Notes: generated by a model from the letters alone, not told the origin. A DNA stretch of 16,169 bases from Acidobacteriota bacterium (GCA_021810735.1 JAJZIF010000032.1:1-16169), one strand, 5' to 3'; positions 1 to 7,858 are shown, counted from the first letter of the stretch. A program made the numbers and translations.

Positions 1-654
1 GCGACCATGGGTTTTCGATCGGATGGCGAGGTCGTCGATGAAGACACTCCGGTGTCGATCGAGAATATGATCGGCCACTACAAGCGTTCGAAGTTTCTCG
101 CCGAGCAGGAAGCGATCGCGGCGGCGTGGCTGGGTCAGCATGTCGTCATTCTGAACCCGACCACGCCGATTGGAGCGAATGATGCCAAGCCCACACCGAC
201 GGGTCGTATCGTGGTGGATTTTCTGAATCGAAAATTTCCAGCATACGTGGATACCGGTCTGAATCTGGTGGACGTGCAGGCGGTCGCGGCCATGCATGTC
301 GCTGCGCTGGAGCGCGGGACTCCAGGAGAACGATATATTTTAGGGGGCGAAAATCTCGCGCTGAAGCAGATTCTGGATCGCATGGCGGCCATGACGGGTT
401 TGCCTTCGCCCACGATGCAGGTGCCACATTTCGTAGCGATGACCTTTGCATTTTTCGACGAATGGATTACGGGCCGTATGCGAGTACGCGAGCCGCGCGC
501 CACCGTGGAAGCTGTGCGCATGGGAAAGAAGAAAATGTTTGCCAGCTCGGCCAAGGCAGAACGAGATTTGGGCTATCAGGCGCTTCCGGTGGACCGAGCG
601 CTGCACGCCGCCATCGACTGGTTTCGCGCCCACGGGTATGCTCCCAACTCATGA
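1..654 (+). CDS. hpnA: HpnA-like NAD-dependent sugar epimerase/dehydratase, 3' part
   Basis: C-terminal part (about 217 residues) of a short-chain dehydrogenase/extended SDR protein. The frame is open to base 1, so the true start and the N-terminal Rossmann GxxGxxG motif lie upstream; the ATG at 7 is internal. The SDR catalytic pair is visible as Tyr and Lys in HYKRSKFLAE (YxxxK, encoded near 79-93), followed by the substrate-side segment LNPTTPIGANDAKPTPTGR, typical of the hopanoid-associated sugar epimerase HpnA. The family resembles dihydroflavonol-4-reductases. Its exact role in hopanoid synthesis is not settled; a modification of the ribose-derived side chain is usually assumed. It is the first visible gene of a + strand hopanoid operon, and its TGA overlaps the ATG of hpnG (ATGA), which implies translational coupling. 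I am sure of the SDR family; the HpnA subfamily rests on sequence style plus hpnG/hpnC/hpnD/hpnE next door. Confidence 0.88.
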   Translation, partial: ATMGFRSDGEVVDEDTPVSIENMIGHYKRSKFLAEQEAIAAAWLGQHVVILNPTTPIGANDAKPTPTGRIVVDFLNRKFPAYVDTGLNLVDVQAVAAMHVAALERGTPGERYILGGENLALKQILDRMAAMTGLPSPTMQVPHFVAMTFAFFDEWITGRMRVREPRATVEAVRMGKKKMFASSAKAERDLGYQALPVDRALHAAIDWFRAHGYAPNS

Positions 655-1328
655 GAGGACGTATCGCAATTCTCGCTGCGCTGCCGCGCGAAGTCGCGCC
701 GCTGGTGCGTGACTGGCCGAGCCGTGCTGTCTCGGATCGCGAAGGCACGAGCATCTGGGAGTGCGATCGGGTGATCGTTGTCTGCGCGGGCATGGGGCGT
801 GAGCGTGTGACGCGCGCCTTTGCATTGGCAGAAGCCAAAGGCCCGCTGCACTCCGTTGTTTCCGTTGGATATGCCGGAGCCCTGCGCGCTGGAATGGTAG
901 TCGATACGGTCTATTGGCCAGCCACCGTGGTCGACGCTGAGACGGGCGAGCGATTTCAATGCAAAGATGGTGGAGGGATTTTGGTGACCACGGATCACGT
1001 CGTCGATTCCGTAGAAAAGTCGAAGCTGGCGGCCCGCTGGAATGCGGACCTGGTCGATATGGAGGCAGCGACGGTGGCGCGACTCGCACAGGCGCGCGGG
1101 CTGCCATTTCGAACCTTGCGAGCGATCAGCGATGAGGCCGCCGACAAGTTGCCGGACATGAACCGTTTTACCAACGATTTAGGCGGAATTCGCGAATCTT
1201 CATTTGCCGTGTATATTGCGTTACGTCCCTGGCTGATTCCAACGGCTGTCCGGCTTGGCAAACAGGCTGCGCAGGCGTCGCAACGAATTTGCCAGGCATT
1301 ACGTCACGTTTTGGAGCAAGCAGAATAA
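651..1328 (+). CDS. hpnG: Adenosylhopane nucleosidase/phosphorylase HpnG
   Basis: Protein of 225 residues of the purine nucleoside phosphorylase/MTA-SAH nucleosidase fold. HpnG is known to remove adenine from adenosylhopane to give ribosylhopane (or its phosphate), the step after HpnH in C35 hopanoid side-chain synthesis. Visible motifs are the N-terminal strand RIAILAALPREVAPL, the CAGMG turn (residues 45-49), GYAGAL at 73-78 where nucleosidases have GxAGAL, the ribose-binding VDMEAA at 135-140, and RAISDEA at 157-163 with the expected catalytic Asp161. The start at 651 is chosen because it overlaps the hpnA stop as ATGA and places the first beta strand right at the N-terminus; the longer open frame upstream runs inside hpnA. 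At 225 residues it is on the short side for nucleosidases but normal for the hopanoid subgroup. The next gene starts one base after its TAA. Confidence 0.9.
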   Translation: MRGRIAILAALPREVAPLVRDWPSRAVSDREGTSIWECDRVIVVCAGMGRERVTRAFALAEAKGPLHSVVSVGYAGALRAGMVVDTVYWPATVVDAETGERFQCKDGGGILVTTDHVVDSVEKSKLAARWNADLVDMEAATVARLAQARGLPFRTLRAISDEAADKLPDMNRFTNDLGGIRESSFAVYIALRPWLIPTAVRLGKQAAQASQRICQALRHVLEQAE

Positions 1329-1329
1329 A

Positions 1330-2436
1330 ATGATCACTGTGACAGATACAGGAAGCTTGACGATCAGGGACGTGCCGGCAACCATGCAAGCGGCCGTCTA
1401 TCGCGGTATCAACGACATTCGCGTGGAGGAAGTGCCCGTTCCGGCTATTGGTCCGGGCGAGGTCCTGGTACGCATTCACAGCTGCGGCATTTGCGGCACG
1501 GACCTGAAAAAAATTCATTCAGGCTCCCACGCCGCTCCTAGAATTTTTGGCCACGAGATGGCTGGTGTCATTGCCGCCGTCGGCGACAAGGTAACGGACT
1601 GGAAGGTCGGCGACCGAGTCATGGCCTTCCATCATGTCCCTTGCGGGAAAGGCTGTTACTATTGCCGCAAAAAGACATACTCGCAATGCGATACCTACAA
1701 GCGAGTTGGCTGTACCGCAGGATTCGAGCCGTCCGGCGGCGGTTTCGCGGAATACATTCGCGTGATGGACTGGATTGTGGAACGCGGGCTAGTTGCTATT
1801 CCCGACCACGTGCCGTTTGAACAGGCGCTGTGGATTGAGCCGGTGAATACGTGCTTCAAGGCGATTCACAAGTTGCATCTTGCCGCCGACGAGACCGTAC
1901 TGGTGATCGGACAGGGGTCGATAGGAATTTTGCTGGCTGCGTTGGCAAGACGAACCGGCGCGACGGTGCTGACCTCGGACCTGTACGCTTCACGCCATCA
2001 AACTGCCGCGCAATTCGATTTGCATCACCCCATCTATGCCGACAAAGAAGATCCAATCGCCATTGTAAAAAGCCAGACGGAAGGCCGCGGCGCGGATGTG
2101 GTGATTGTGGCCGTGGCGGGCAATGCGTTGATTCGCACGGCGATGGAGGCGGTGCGTTTCGGCGGTCGCGTCCTGCTGTTTGCGGCCACGCAGCGCAGTG
2201 AAGTTACGATCGATCCATCTGCAATTTGCATGGACGAAAAATCTCTCATCGGTTCCTACAGTTCTTCCGCGGAGGTTCAGCAGGAAGCCTCTCAGTTGGT
2301 ACTGAATGGCTACACCGACCACTTTGATCTCACTCGGTTGATCTCCCATCGTTTTCCGCTGGAGCGGGCGGCGGAAGCAATCGCGTTCGCTTCCGAGCCG
2401 AAGCCGGACTCCATGAAGATTGTGATTCAACCGTAG
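1330..2436 (+). CDS. Zinc-dependent alcohol dehydrogenase (MDR family), paralogue 1
   Basis: Medium-chain dehydrogenase/reductase of 368 residues, of the sorbitol/threonine dehydrogenase style. The catalytic zinc site is visible as Cys55 in CGICGTDLK and His75-Glu76 in FGHEMAGV, with Glu170 in IEPVNTC as the later ligand region. A structural-zinc lobe is present with Cys105, 109, 112 and 120. The spacing C-x3-C-x2-C-x7-C has one extra residue compared with the usual x2-x2-x7. The Rossmann motif is GQGSIG (194-199), with Asp217 at the end of the second strand, which usually favours NAD(H) over NADP(H). The start at 1330 has GGAG about 13 nt upstream and follows the hpnG stop by one base; ATG at 1384 is an alternative that begins right at the conserved MQAAVYRG. 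Position between hpnG and hpnC suggests a hopanoid role, perhaps reduction of the ribosylhopane sugar, but this is inference. Confidence 0.85.
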   Translation: MITVTDTGSLTIRDVPATMQAAVYRGINDIRVEEVPVPAIGPGEVLVRIHSCGICGTDLKKIHSGSHAAPRIFGHEMAGVIAAVGDKVTDWKVGDRVMAFHHVPCGKGCYYCRKKTYSQCDTYKRVGCTAGFEPSGGGFAEYIRVMDWIVERGLVAIPDHVPFEQALWIEPVNTCFKAIHKLHLAADETVLVIGQGSIGILLAALARRTGATVLTSDLYASRHQTAAQFDLHHPIYADKEDPIAIVKSQTEGRGADVVIVAVAGNALIRTAMEAVRFGGRVLLFAATQRSEVTIDPSAICMDEKSLIGSYSSSAEVQQEASQLVLNGYTDHFDLTRLISHRFPLERAAEAIAFASEPKPDSMKIVIQP

Positions 2437-2489
2437 CTGTCTCACGTTTCCTTTCAATCGAACAGGAATAAAAATACGTTTCGAATCGG

Positions 2490-3581
2490 ATGCGATCGAG
2501 TTCGCAAAACACTTTTATGGCTGATGAAATGAACGCGGCTGTCTTGTACGGCAAAGAAGATGTGCGGATCGTGCGACTGCCGGTGCCCGAAGCCGGCCCC
2601 GGGGAGATTGTTGTGCGTGTTGCCGCCGCCCTGACTTGTGGGACCGACCTGAAGGTTTTTCGTCGCGGCTATCACAAGAAAATGTTGCGGCCGCCGGTTC
2701 CTTTCGGGCATGAAATGGCCGGAGTGGTTGAACATGCGGGCGCTGGAGTCACGAAGTTCAAGAAAGGGGACCGCGTTGTCGCCATCAATTCGGCGCCGTG
2801 CGGGGAATGTTTTTTTTGCCGGCGCGAACAGGAAAACCTCTGCGACGATCTTCTGTTCAACAACGGCGCCTACGCCGAGTACATGCGAATCCCAGCGCGT
2901 ATCGTCGCCAGTAACACGCTGCTTGTTCCTGAGAATGTGCCGCTCGATCACGCCGCCATGACAGAGCCGCTTGCCTGCGTGCTGCAGGGCATGGACGAAA
3001 CTGCGGCCCGGCCAAAAGACCAGATGGTTGTGATCGGTGCAGGCGCGATAGGACTGATGTTTATGCACATGGCATCGCTGACCGATATCGACGTGATCGC
3101 GGTGGTGAAACATGCCGAGCAGGTCGAGTTGGCGCGCTCTTTCGGGGCCCGGCAGGTCGTTCAGACTGCAGTCACGGAGGATGTGGTCGCCGCCGTGCGG
3201 GCACTGACGCCGCAGGGACGCGGCGCGGATGTAGTGATCGAAGCCGTGGCGTTGCCGACAACCTGGCAGTGGGCCGTGGAAATGGTGCGCAAAGGCGGTG
3301 TGGTCAATTTCTTCGGCGGTTGCGCTGCGGGGACCAAGGTAGAGCTCGATACCAATCGCCTGCACTACAACAACCTGACATTGCGGGCGAGCTTTCATCA
3401 TCGGCCGTCGGTATGCCGCAGCGCGTTTGAATGGATTGCCAGCGGGCGCTTCCAGAGCGATAAATTTCTGACCGGCCGAGCGCCGCTGGAAGAACTGGTT
3501 CCAGTGTTCCGGCGGCTGATGCGCCGCGCCGAAGACATCAAAATTGCGATACATCCCAGTGAGGGTCCGCATGAGCGTTAG
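2490..3581 (+). CDS. Zinc-dependent alcohol dehydrogenase (MDR family), paralogue 2
   Basis: Second medium-chain zinc dehydrogenase of 363 residues, clearly a distant paralogue of the preceding gene. Visible features are the catalytic-zinc Cys50 in LTCGTDLK, His74-Glu75 in FGHEMAGV, a canonical structural-zinc lobe C104-x2-C107-x2-C110-x7-C118, Glu159 in TEPLACV, and the dinucleotide motif GAGAIG at 183-188. After the second strand it has VVKHAEQ rather than an acidic residue, so NADPH use is possible, unlike paralogue 1. The segment GRGADVVI is shared with paralogue 1. The start is uncertain: ATG at 2490, 2517 and 2529 are all in frame and none has a strong ribosome binding site; conserved sequence begins near NAAVLYGKED. 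The end overlaps hpnC by 11 nt, so it belongs to the same transcript. The substrate is unknown; by context a hopanoid or isoprenoid alcohol/aldehyde is plausible. Confidence 0.84.
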   Translation: MRSSSQNTFMADEMNAAVLYGKEDVRIVRLPVPEAGPGEIVVRVAAALTCGTDLKVFRRGYHKKMLRPPVPFGHEMAGVVEHAGAGVTKFKKGDRVVAINSAPCGECFFCRREQENLCDDLLFNNGAYAEYMRIPARIVASNTLLVPENVPLDHAAMTEPLACVLQGMDETAARPKDQMVVIGAGAIGLMFMHMASLTDIDVIAVVKHAEQVELARSFGARQVVQTAVTEDVVAAVRALTPQGRGADVVIEAVALPTTWQWAVEMVRKGGVVNFFGGCAAGTKVELDTNRLHYNNLTLRASFHHRPSVCRSAFEWIASGRFQSDKFLTGRAPLEELVPVFRRLMRRAEDIKIAIHPSEGPHER

Positions 3582-4542
3582 TGGCCCAGCTGCGGCGGCA
3601 AACGGCAGTGCTGAAGATGTATTGGCAGCGGCATGGGAAAAACTTCCAGCGCAATACCGGATGCCTGAGCACGCGCCGAGCATGGCGGAGGCGCAGAGAT
3701 TTTGTCGCGAATTGGCCGAGTCTCACTATGAGAATTTTCATGTGGCCACCTGGTTTTTGCCCAGGCGGCTGCGTCCGCATTTTCAAAGTATTTACGCCTA
3801 CTGCCGCATTTCGGACGACTTGGGAGATGAGGTAGGGAATCCGCAGCAGTCGCTGGCGCTGCTGGATTTTTGGAACGGAGAACTCGACGCCTGCTATCGA
3901 GGCATCGCACGTCACCCTGTATTCGTGGCGCTGGCGGAGACGATCCGTGTCTGCAATATTCCGAAAGAGCCTTTCGCCGCATTGCTCGTTGCATTTCGTC
4001 AGGATCAGACTGTCGCTCGCTATCGGACGATGGAGGATTTGTTCGGCTATTGCCGCAACTCCGCCAATCCGGTGGGACACCTGGTTCTGTATGCCTGCGG
4101 CTATCGCGAGCCGGGATTGTTTGCGCTGTCGGATTTTACCTGGCCTGAGCTTCAGCTCGCCAACTTCTGGCAGGACGTGCGGGACGACGATAGGAGTCGC
4201 AATCGGATCTACCTGCCACTGGCCGATATGGAGCGATTCGGTGTGACTGAGCAGCAAATCCATGACCAACGCTTCACTGCGGAATTTCGCAATCTGATGG
4301 AATATGAGGTTGAGTTCGCACAAAAGCTATTTGCGCAGGGTTTGCCCCTGCTCGGTCGGGTCGACAGGGAACTCGCCGTCGATCTGCAATTGTTCAGCAG
4401 CGGAGGCCAGGAGATTTTGCGTGCCATCGCAAGCCAGAACTACAACGTGCTGCGCTCTCGACCAGTCATCTCGAAGCCGCGCAAGGCTGCATTGTTGTTG
4501 CGCGCGTTCGCAGCAAAACTCACCGCGAGGCAGGCTGCGTGA
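3571..4542 (+). CDS. hpnC: Hydroxysqualene synthase HpnC (squalene/phytoene synthase family)
   Basis: Protein of 323 residues of the trans-isoprenyl diphosphate synthase, head-to-head type. HpnC is known to convert presqualene diphosphate to hydroxysqualene, the second step of the HpnCDE squalene route. Both Asp-rich Mg-diphosphate motifs are present: SDDLGDE at 81-87, preceded by YAYCRI, and NFWQDVRDDDRSRNRIYLP at about 198-215. The stretch RNSANPVGHLVLYACG at 162-177 is the substrate-cavity helix typical of HpnC, with NP where HpnD has VASVVG. The start at 3571 is supported by GAGG six bases upstream and a coupled position, 11 nt inside the end of adh2; the in-frame ATG at 3544 would lack this. 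The stop overlaps the GTG of hpnD. The HpnC versus HpnD assignment rests on motif style and on the universal hpnC-hpnD-hpnE order. Confidence 0.93.
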   Translation: MSVSGPAAAANGSAEDVLAAAWEKLPAQYRMPEHAPSMAEAQRFCRELAESHYENFHVATWFLPRRLRPHFQSIYAYCRISDDLGDEVGNPQQSLALLDFWNGELDACYRGIARHPVFVALAETIRVCNIPKEPFAALLVAFRQDQTVARYRTMEDLFGYCRNSANPVGHLVLYACGYREPGLFALSDFTWPELQLANFWQDVRDDDRSRNRIYLPLADMERFGVTEQQIHDQRFTAEFRNLMEYEVEFAQKLFAQGLPLLGRVDRELAVDLQLFSSGGQEILRAIASQNYNVLRSRPVISKPRKAALLLRAFAAKLTARQAA

Positions 4543-5486
4543 GTTCTTTCGTTGAACAAGCGTATGCAGCCTGCGAGGTAATCGCACGCCACGAAGCAAA
4601 AAACTTTTACTATGCTTTTCGCGCGTTGCCGAAGACGAAGCGCGCTGCCATGTGCGCCGTCTATGCCTTTATGCGCCATGCGGACGACCTGGCGGATGAC
4701 GAGCGATTGCCCGGCGAAGAGAGACTCCAAGCCATGCAGCGGTGGCTGGAGGAATGGCATCGTGCAGCCGCTGGCGAAGCCACAGACAATCCTGTTTTTG
4801 TAGCCTTGCGCGATACGCAACAACGCTTCGGTGTTTCCACCGAGCTGCTCGATCAACTGGTGCATGGAACGATGATGGATTTGACTGCGCTGCCGGAATA
4901 TGGCGGCCAGTCTGCCGCGGGGTCATCCGCGGCCAGCCATCTTGTAACCTATCGAACCTTCGACGATCTGTATCGATACTGCTATTTCGTTGCCTCGGTT
5001 GTGGGCCTGGTCTGCATTCGCATCTTCGGCTATAACGATCCTCGCGCGGAGCAGTTGGCGGAGCAAACGGGAATTGCATTTCAGTTGACGAATATTTTGC
5101 GCGATGTGCGCGAAGATGCAGAGCGCGGGAGGATATATCTCCCGCTCGACGATCTCGAACGCCATCACGTTACCGTGGAGGAACTATCTTCGATTCGCGG
5201 AAATCGACCTCTGACGCAAGATGAACGCGCATTGATGGAACTGGAAGCGTTGCGCGCACGCCAGTATTACACGGCTGCGGAAAGCCTGTTGCCGCTCATT
5301 TCCGCGGACAGCCGCGCAGCACTGTGGGTGCTGGTCACAATTTATAGTCGTTTGTTGCAGCGCATCGAGAGCCAACAGTACCAGGTGTTTTCGTCGAAAG
5401 TGAAAGTGCCGACGATGGAGAAGGTCTGGATTCTATTGCGCGGATTGTGGATGGCGTTTCGCTTGCGCAGCACCCAAGCAAGGTAG
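4539..5486 (+). CDS. hpnD: Presqualene diphosphate synthase HpnD
   Basis: Protein of 315 residues of the squalene/phytoene synthase family. HpnD condenses two farnesyl diphosphates to presqualene diphosphate, which HpnC then uses. The first Asp motif is DDLADDE at 49-55 after YAFMRHA. The second is LRDVREDAERGRIYLP at about 187-202, and the cavity helix YCYFVASVVGLVCIRIFGY spans 147-165. It starts with GTG at 4539, overlapping the hpnC TGA as GTGA, with a purine-rich GCGAGG a few bases upstream. One oddity is an Ala/Gly/Ser-rich insertion of roughly 17 residues (about 118-135) between TMMDL and TYRTFDDL, where family members usually have only a few residues. It keeps the frame and lies in a loop between helices, so activity need not be affected. 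The C-terminal basic and hydrophobic end fits a peripheral membrane enzyme. Confidence 0.93.
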   Translation: MSSFVEQAYAACEVIARHEAKNFYYAFRALPKTKRAAMCAVYAFMRHADDLADDERLPGEERLQAMQRWLEEWHRAAAGEATDNPVFVALRDTQQRFGVSTELLDQLVHGTMMDLTALPEYGGQSAAGSSAASHLVTYRTFDDLYRYCYFVASVVGLVCIRIFGYNDPRAEQLAEQTGIAFQLTNILRDVREDAERGRIYLPLDDLERHHVTVEELSSIRGNRPLTQDERALMELEALRARQYYTAAESLLPLISADSRAALWVLVTIYSRLLQRIESQQYQVFSSKVKVPTMEKVWILLRGLWMAFRLRSTQAR

Positions 5487-5505
5487 AAGATCGCACATAT
5501 CTGTG

Positions 5506-6957
5506 ATGACTCCTGCCCAATTCGACATGGATGATAGAAGCCAGTCTCAGACGATTCGCGATGTCGCTGTGGTCGGTGGCGGTCTTGCGGGCCTGTCGGC
5601 TGCATGCGCGCTGGTGGAGTCCGGGTATCGCGTGCATCTTGTCGAGCGGCGACCGTATGTCGGCGGACGCGCATCTTCCTATGAACATCCAGGCACAGGA
5701 GAGGTTGTCGATAACTGCCAGCATGTACTTCTGGGCTGTTGCACCAACCTCATCGCCTTCTATCGTCAGCTGGAGGTTGCCGACCGGATTCGCTGGTTCG
5801 ATCGCATTACTTTTCTAGAACCCGGCGGTCGGCGGAGCCTGCTGCGTCCGGGTTTCTTGCCGGCGCCGCTGCATACTGCAGTTTCCTTTCTTCGCGCTTC
5901 TGCACTGTCGATAGCGGACAAGCTTGCCATCAGCCGTGGAATGCTTGCCTTTCTGCGAGGTGTGCCCGAAGACGACGGAGAAAATTTCGCTCACTGGCTG
6001 GCTCGCCATGGACAAACACAACGCGCCATCGATCATTTCTGGAATCCCGTGCTGGTGAGTGCTCTGAATGAGGACCTGGATCATCTGTCGGTGCAGTATG
6101 CGGGGATGGTGTTCCGCACATCGTTTATGCAGTCCGCGCAGGCCGGGTGGATGGGAGTGCCAACAATTCCGCTGAGCGAATTGTATGGACACGCACTGGG
6201 ATTTATCGAATCGCATGGTGGCCAAGCGAGCTTGCGTACCGGCGTTGACTGTTTTGCATATGACGAGAAAAGTCGCCGTTGGCAAATTCAATATGAAGGT
6301 GGAAACATCGAGGCGGACGCCGTGGTGCTGGCGGTCCCGTTTGAGTCCGCGCAGAAACTATTGCCGCAATTCCCAGCGCGGGATGATGGCGCGAAAGAAA
6401 AACTCGCCGGGCAACTGGAACACTTTCAGCATTCGCCGATTACGGGCATTCATCTCTGGTTCGATCGCACTATTACGGAACTGGAACATGCGGTTCTGCT
6501 CGACACCACGATCCAATGGATGTACAACAAAACTTTGTTGCAGCCACAGCGACGCGCGGAGGGTTCAGGAAGCTATCTGGAGCTGGTGGTAAGCGCGTCC
6601 AAGTCGCTGGTAGCAAAATCTCGCCAGGAGATACTCGATCTGGCATTGCTGGAGCTGGCAGAATTCTTTCCAATGGTGCGAGAAGCGAAGCTAGTCAAGG
6701 CTGCGGTTGTCAAAGAAGTACGGGCGACGTTTTCCGTCACGCCGGGGATCGATGCGTATCGACCGGGGCCCACCACTGCGTGGCCGCAACTTTTCTTAGC
6801 AGGGGATTGGACTGCTACAGATTGGCCATCGACGATGGAAGGCGCGGTGCGCAGCGGTTACCTTGCAGCGGAGGCTTTGACGCAAGCAGCGGGAAGCCCG
6901 CAGAAATATCTGCATCCCGATTTGCCCGCGCAGGGACTGATGCGGCTGTTCCAGTAG
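5506..6957 (+). CDS. hpnE: Hydroxysqualene dehydroxylase HpnE (FAD-dependent)
   Basis: Flavoprotein amine oxidase/phytoene desaturase-type protein of 483 residues. HpnE reductively removes the hydroxyl of hydroxysqualene to give squalene, completing the HpnCDE route. The N-terminal FAD-binding signature is VAVVGGGLAGLSAA, with GGGLAG at 24-29, Glu47 at the end of the second strand in HLVERR, and GGRASS at 53-58. The C-terminal FAD motif is LFLAGDWTATDWPSTMEGAVRSG, characteristic of this family. The start is ATG 5506; GTG 5503 immediately before it is also possible and changes one residue. No strong ribosome binding site is seen, but the gene follows hpnD by under 20 nt and is clearly in the same operon. 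It is the last gene of the + strand operon; only 14 bases separate its stop from the convergent transporter pair, and only a weak GGAAT/ATTCC hairpin lies between. Confidence 0.93.
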   Translation: MTPAQFDMDDRSQSQTIRDVAVVGGGLAGLSAACALVESGYRVHLVERRPYVGGRASSYEHPGTGEVVDNCQHVLLGCCTNLIAFYRQLEVADRIRWFDRITFLEPGGRRSLLRPGFLPAPLHTAVSFLRASALSIADKLAISRGMLAFLRGVPEDDGENFAHWLARHGQTQRAIDHFWNPVLVSALNEDLDHLSVQYAGMVFRTSFMQSAQAGWMGVPTIPLSELYGHALGFIESHGGQASLRTGVDCFAYDEKSRRWQIQYEGGNIEADAVVLAVPFESAQKLLPQFPARDDGAKEKLAGQLEHFQHSPITGIHLWFDRTITELEHAVLLDTTIQWMYNKTLLQPQRRAEGSGSYLELVVSASKSLVAKSRQEILDLALLELAEFFPMVREAKLVKAAVVKEVRATFSVTPGIDAYRPGPTTAWPQLFLAGDWTATDWPSTMEGAVRSGYLAAEALTQAAGSPQKYLHPDLPAQGLMRLFQ

Positions 6958-6971
6958 GGAATTCGATTCCA

Positions 6972-7361
6972 CTAGCGGCTTAGAAAAAACACACCCGTAC
7001 ACACACATACCGCCGCGATCCAACGGCGACCGTCGACATTTTCTTTCAATATCCATTTCGCTGCGAATGCGTTCGTGACGAAGGTGAGGGCCGCCGATGC
7101 GGGAGCGACCAAGCTGACATCCGCCCAACTGAGCGCGAACAGGAGCGAGAAGAAGCTGAGGGCCATGCAGAGCACGCCGAAAAAAAACCGCGCATTGCGC
7201 AATACGGCCAGGATGGCTCCTTTGAAGCCGGAATGGCTGCGGATTACATCGAAATCTCCGATTTGACGCATGGCTCCGGCAATCAGGACATCGCCTGTCG
7301 TAGCCAGCAGCACGATCACGCCAATCATCGACCAGACGGAAGCTTCCCCAGAGAGATTCAT
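6972..7361 (-). CDS. EamA/DMT-family half-size membrane transporter, subunit 2
   Basis: Small membrane protein of 129 residues, four predicted helices (about 11-32, 57-77, 82-104, 113-127), matching one EamA repeat of the drug/metabolite transporter superfamily. Motifs are GDVLIAGAMRQIG in helix 1, ALSWADVSLVAPASAA across helices 2-3, and WILKENVDGRRWIA before helix 4, the usual EamA ending. The start is the ATG at 7361, which overlaps the stop of the preceding gene as ATGA; the open frame extends further upstream but codes for Arg/His-rich non-membrane sequence that is the shadow of the neighbour. The partner gene has the same layout and shared residues, so the two are probably a heterodimer like ArnE/ArnF, which flip a modified undecaprenyl lipid. 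The substrate is unknown; a lipid linked to the adjacent hopanoid genes is an inference. The stop is 14 bases from convergent hpnE. Confidence 0.8.
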   Translation of the reverse strand: MNLSGEASVWSMIGVIVLLATTGDVLIAGAMRQIGDFDVIRSHSGFKGAILAVLRNARFFFGVLCMALSFFSLLFALSWADVSLVAPASAALTFVTNAFAAKWILKENVDGRRWIAAVCVCTGVFFLSR

Positions 7362-7822
7362 GCCGAGCGCCCATTTTTCTGTGTTGCGGTACGTTCGCCG
7401 GTACCGGCAGGAACTGCGACCGCCTCGCGCGGATCCGGATGGGTGTGATTCGTGTAGGAGGGGCCTTGCGTGACGAAACCGACTCCCAGGGTGATGAGCA
7501 AGATGCCGATCCATCGCGCGGGTGAAATGGTTTCCTGCAGCCAGAACTTCGACAGCAGCGCAATGATGACGTAGCCAAAGCCAGTGGCGGGGAGAACAAA
7601 TGTCAGGTCGGCCCAGGAGAGCGCCGTCAAATAGGCGGCAAAAAATAGGATGAGAAAAAGTATGCCGCTAAACACCCAGGGATTTTTCAGCGCAACCAGG
7701 AGAGTGAGCAGGTGATGCAGCGAGACCGGTCCAACCTGCTTCATTCCGGCGCTCAAGAACGTGTCGCCCACAGATGCGCAGACCATCACAGCGCCCAGGA
7801 TCAGATAGCGGCGAAAGGTCAT
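7358..7822 (-). CDS. EamA/DMT-family half-size membrane transporter, subunit 1
   Basis: Membrane protein of 154 residues with four predicted helices (about 6-26, 49-70, 72-95, 102-119) forming one EamA domain, then a hydrophilic tail of about 34 residues rich in Pro, Thr and Gly. The motifs parallel those of the next gene: GDTFLSAGMKQVG in helix 1, ALSWADLTFVLPATG, and FWLQETISPARWIGILLI before and into helix 4. The order and overlap (ATGA) indicate that both subunits are made together and probably assemble as an antiparallel pair. The start at 7822 lacks a clear ribosome binding site; a GGAGG sits about 27 nt upstream, in an open in-frame stretch without ATG, GTG or TTG, so a longer N-terminus from a rare start codon cannot be excluded. 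The function is inferred only as small-molecule or lipid export/flipping. Confidence 0.82.
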   Translation of the reverse strand: MTFRRYLILGAVMVCASVGDTFLSAGMKQVGPVSLHHLLTLLVALKNPWVFSGILFLILFFAAYLTALSWADLTFVLPATGFGYVIIALLSKFWLQETISPARWIGILLITLGVGFVTQGPSYTNHTHPDPREAVAVPAGTGERTATQKNGRSA

Positions 7823-7858
7823 GGTGGATTGCGAGAATGCGATGGCGAAAATTCCTCC

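Noticed and set aside
2454..3683. 409-residue open frame on the minus strand
   Set aside because: It is antisense to adh2 and the start of hpnC, whose zinc and Rossmann motifs are unmistakable. The antisense product is His/Arg-rich with no recognisable domain.
6958..6971. GGAAT/ATTCC hairpin between convergent hpnE and the transporter pair
   Set aside because: A 5-bp stem with a 3-nt loop and no T-run on the + strand is too weak to call a terminator.
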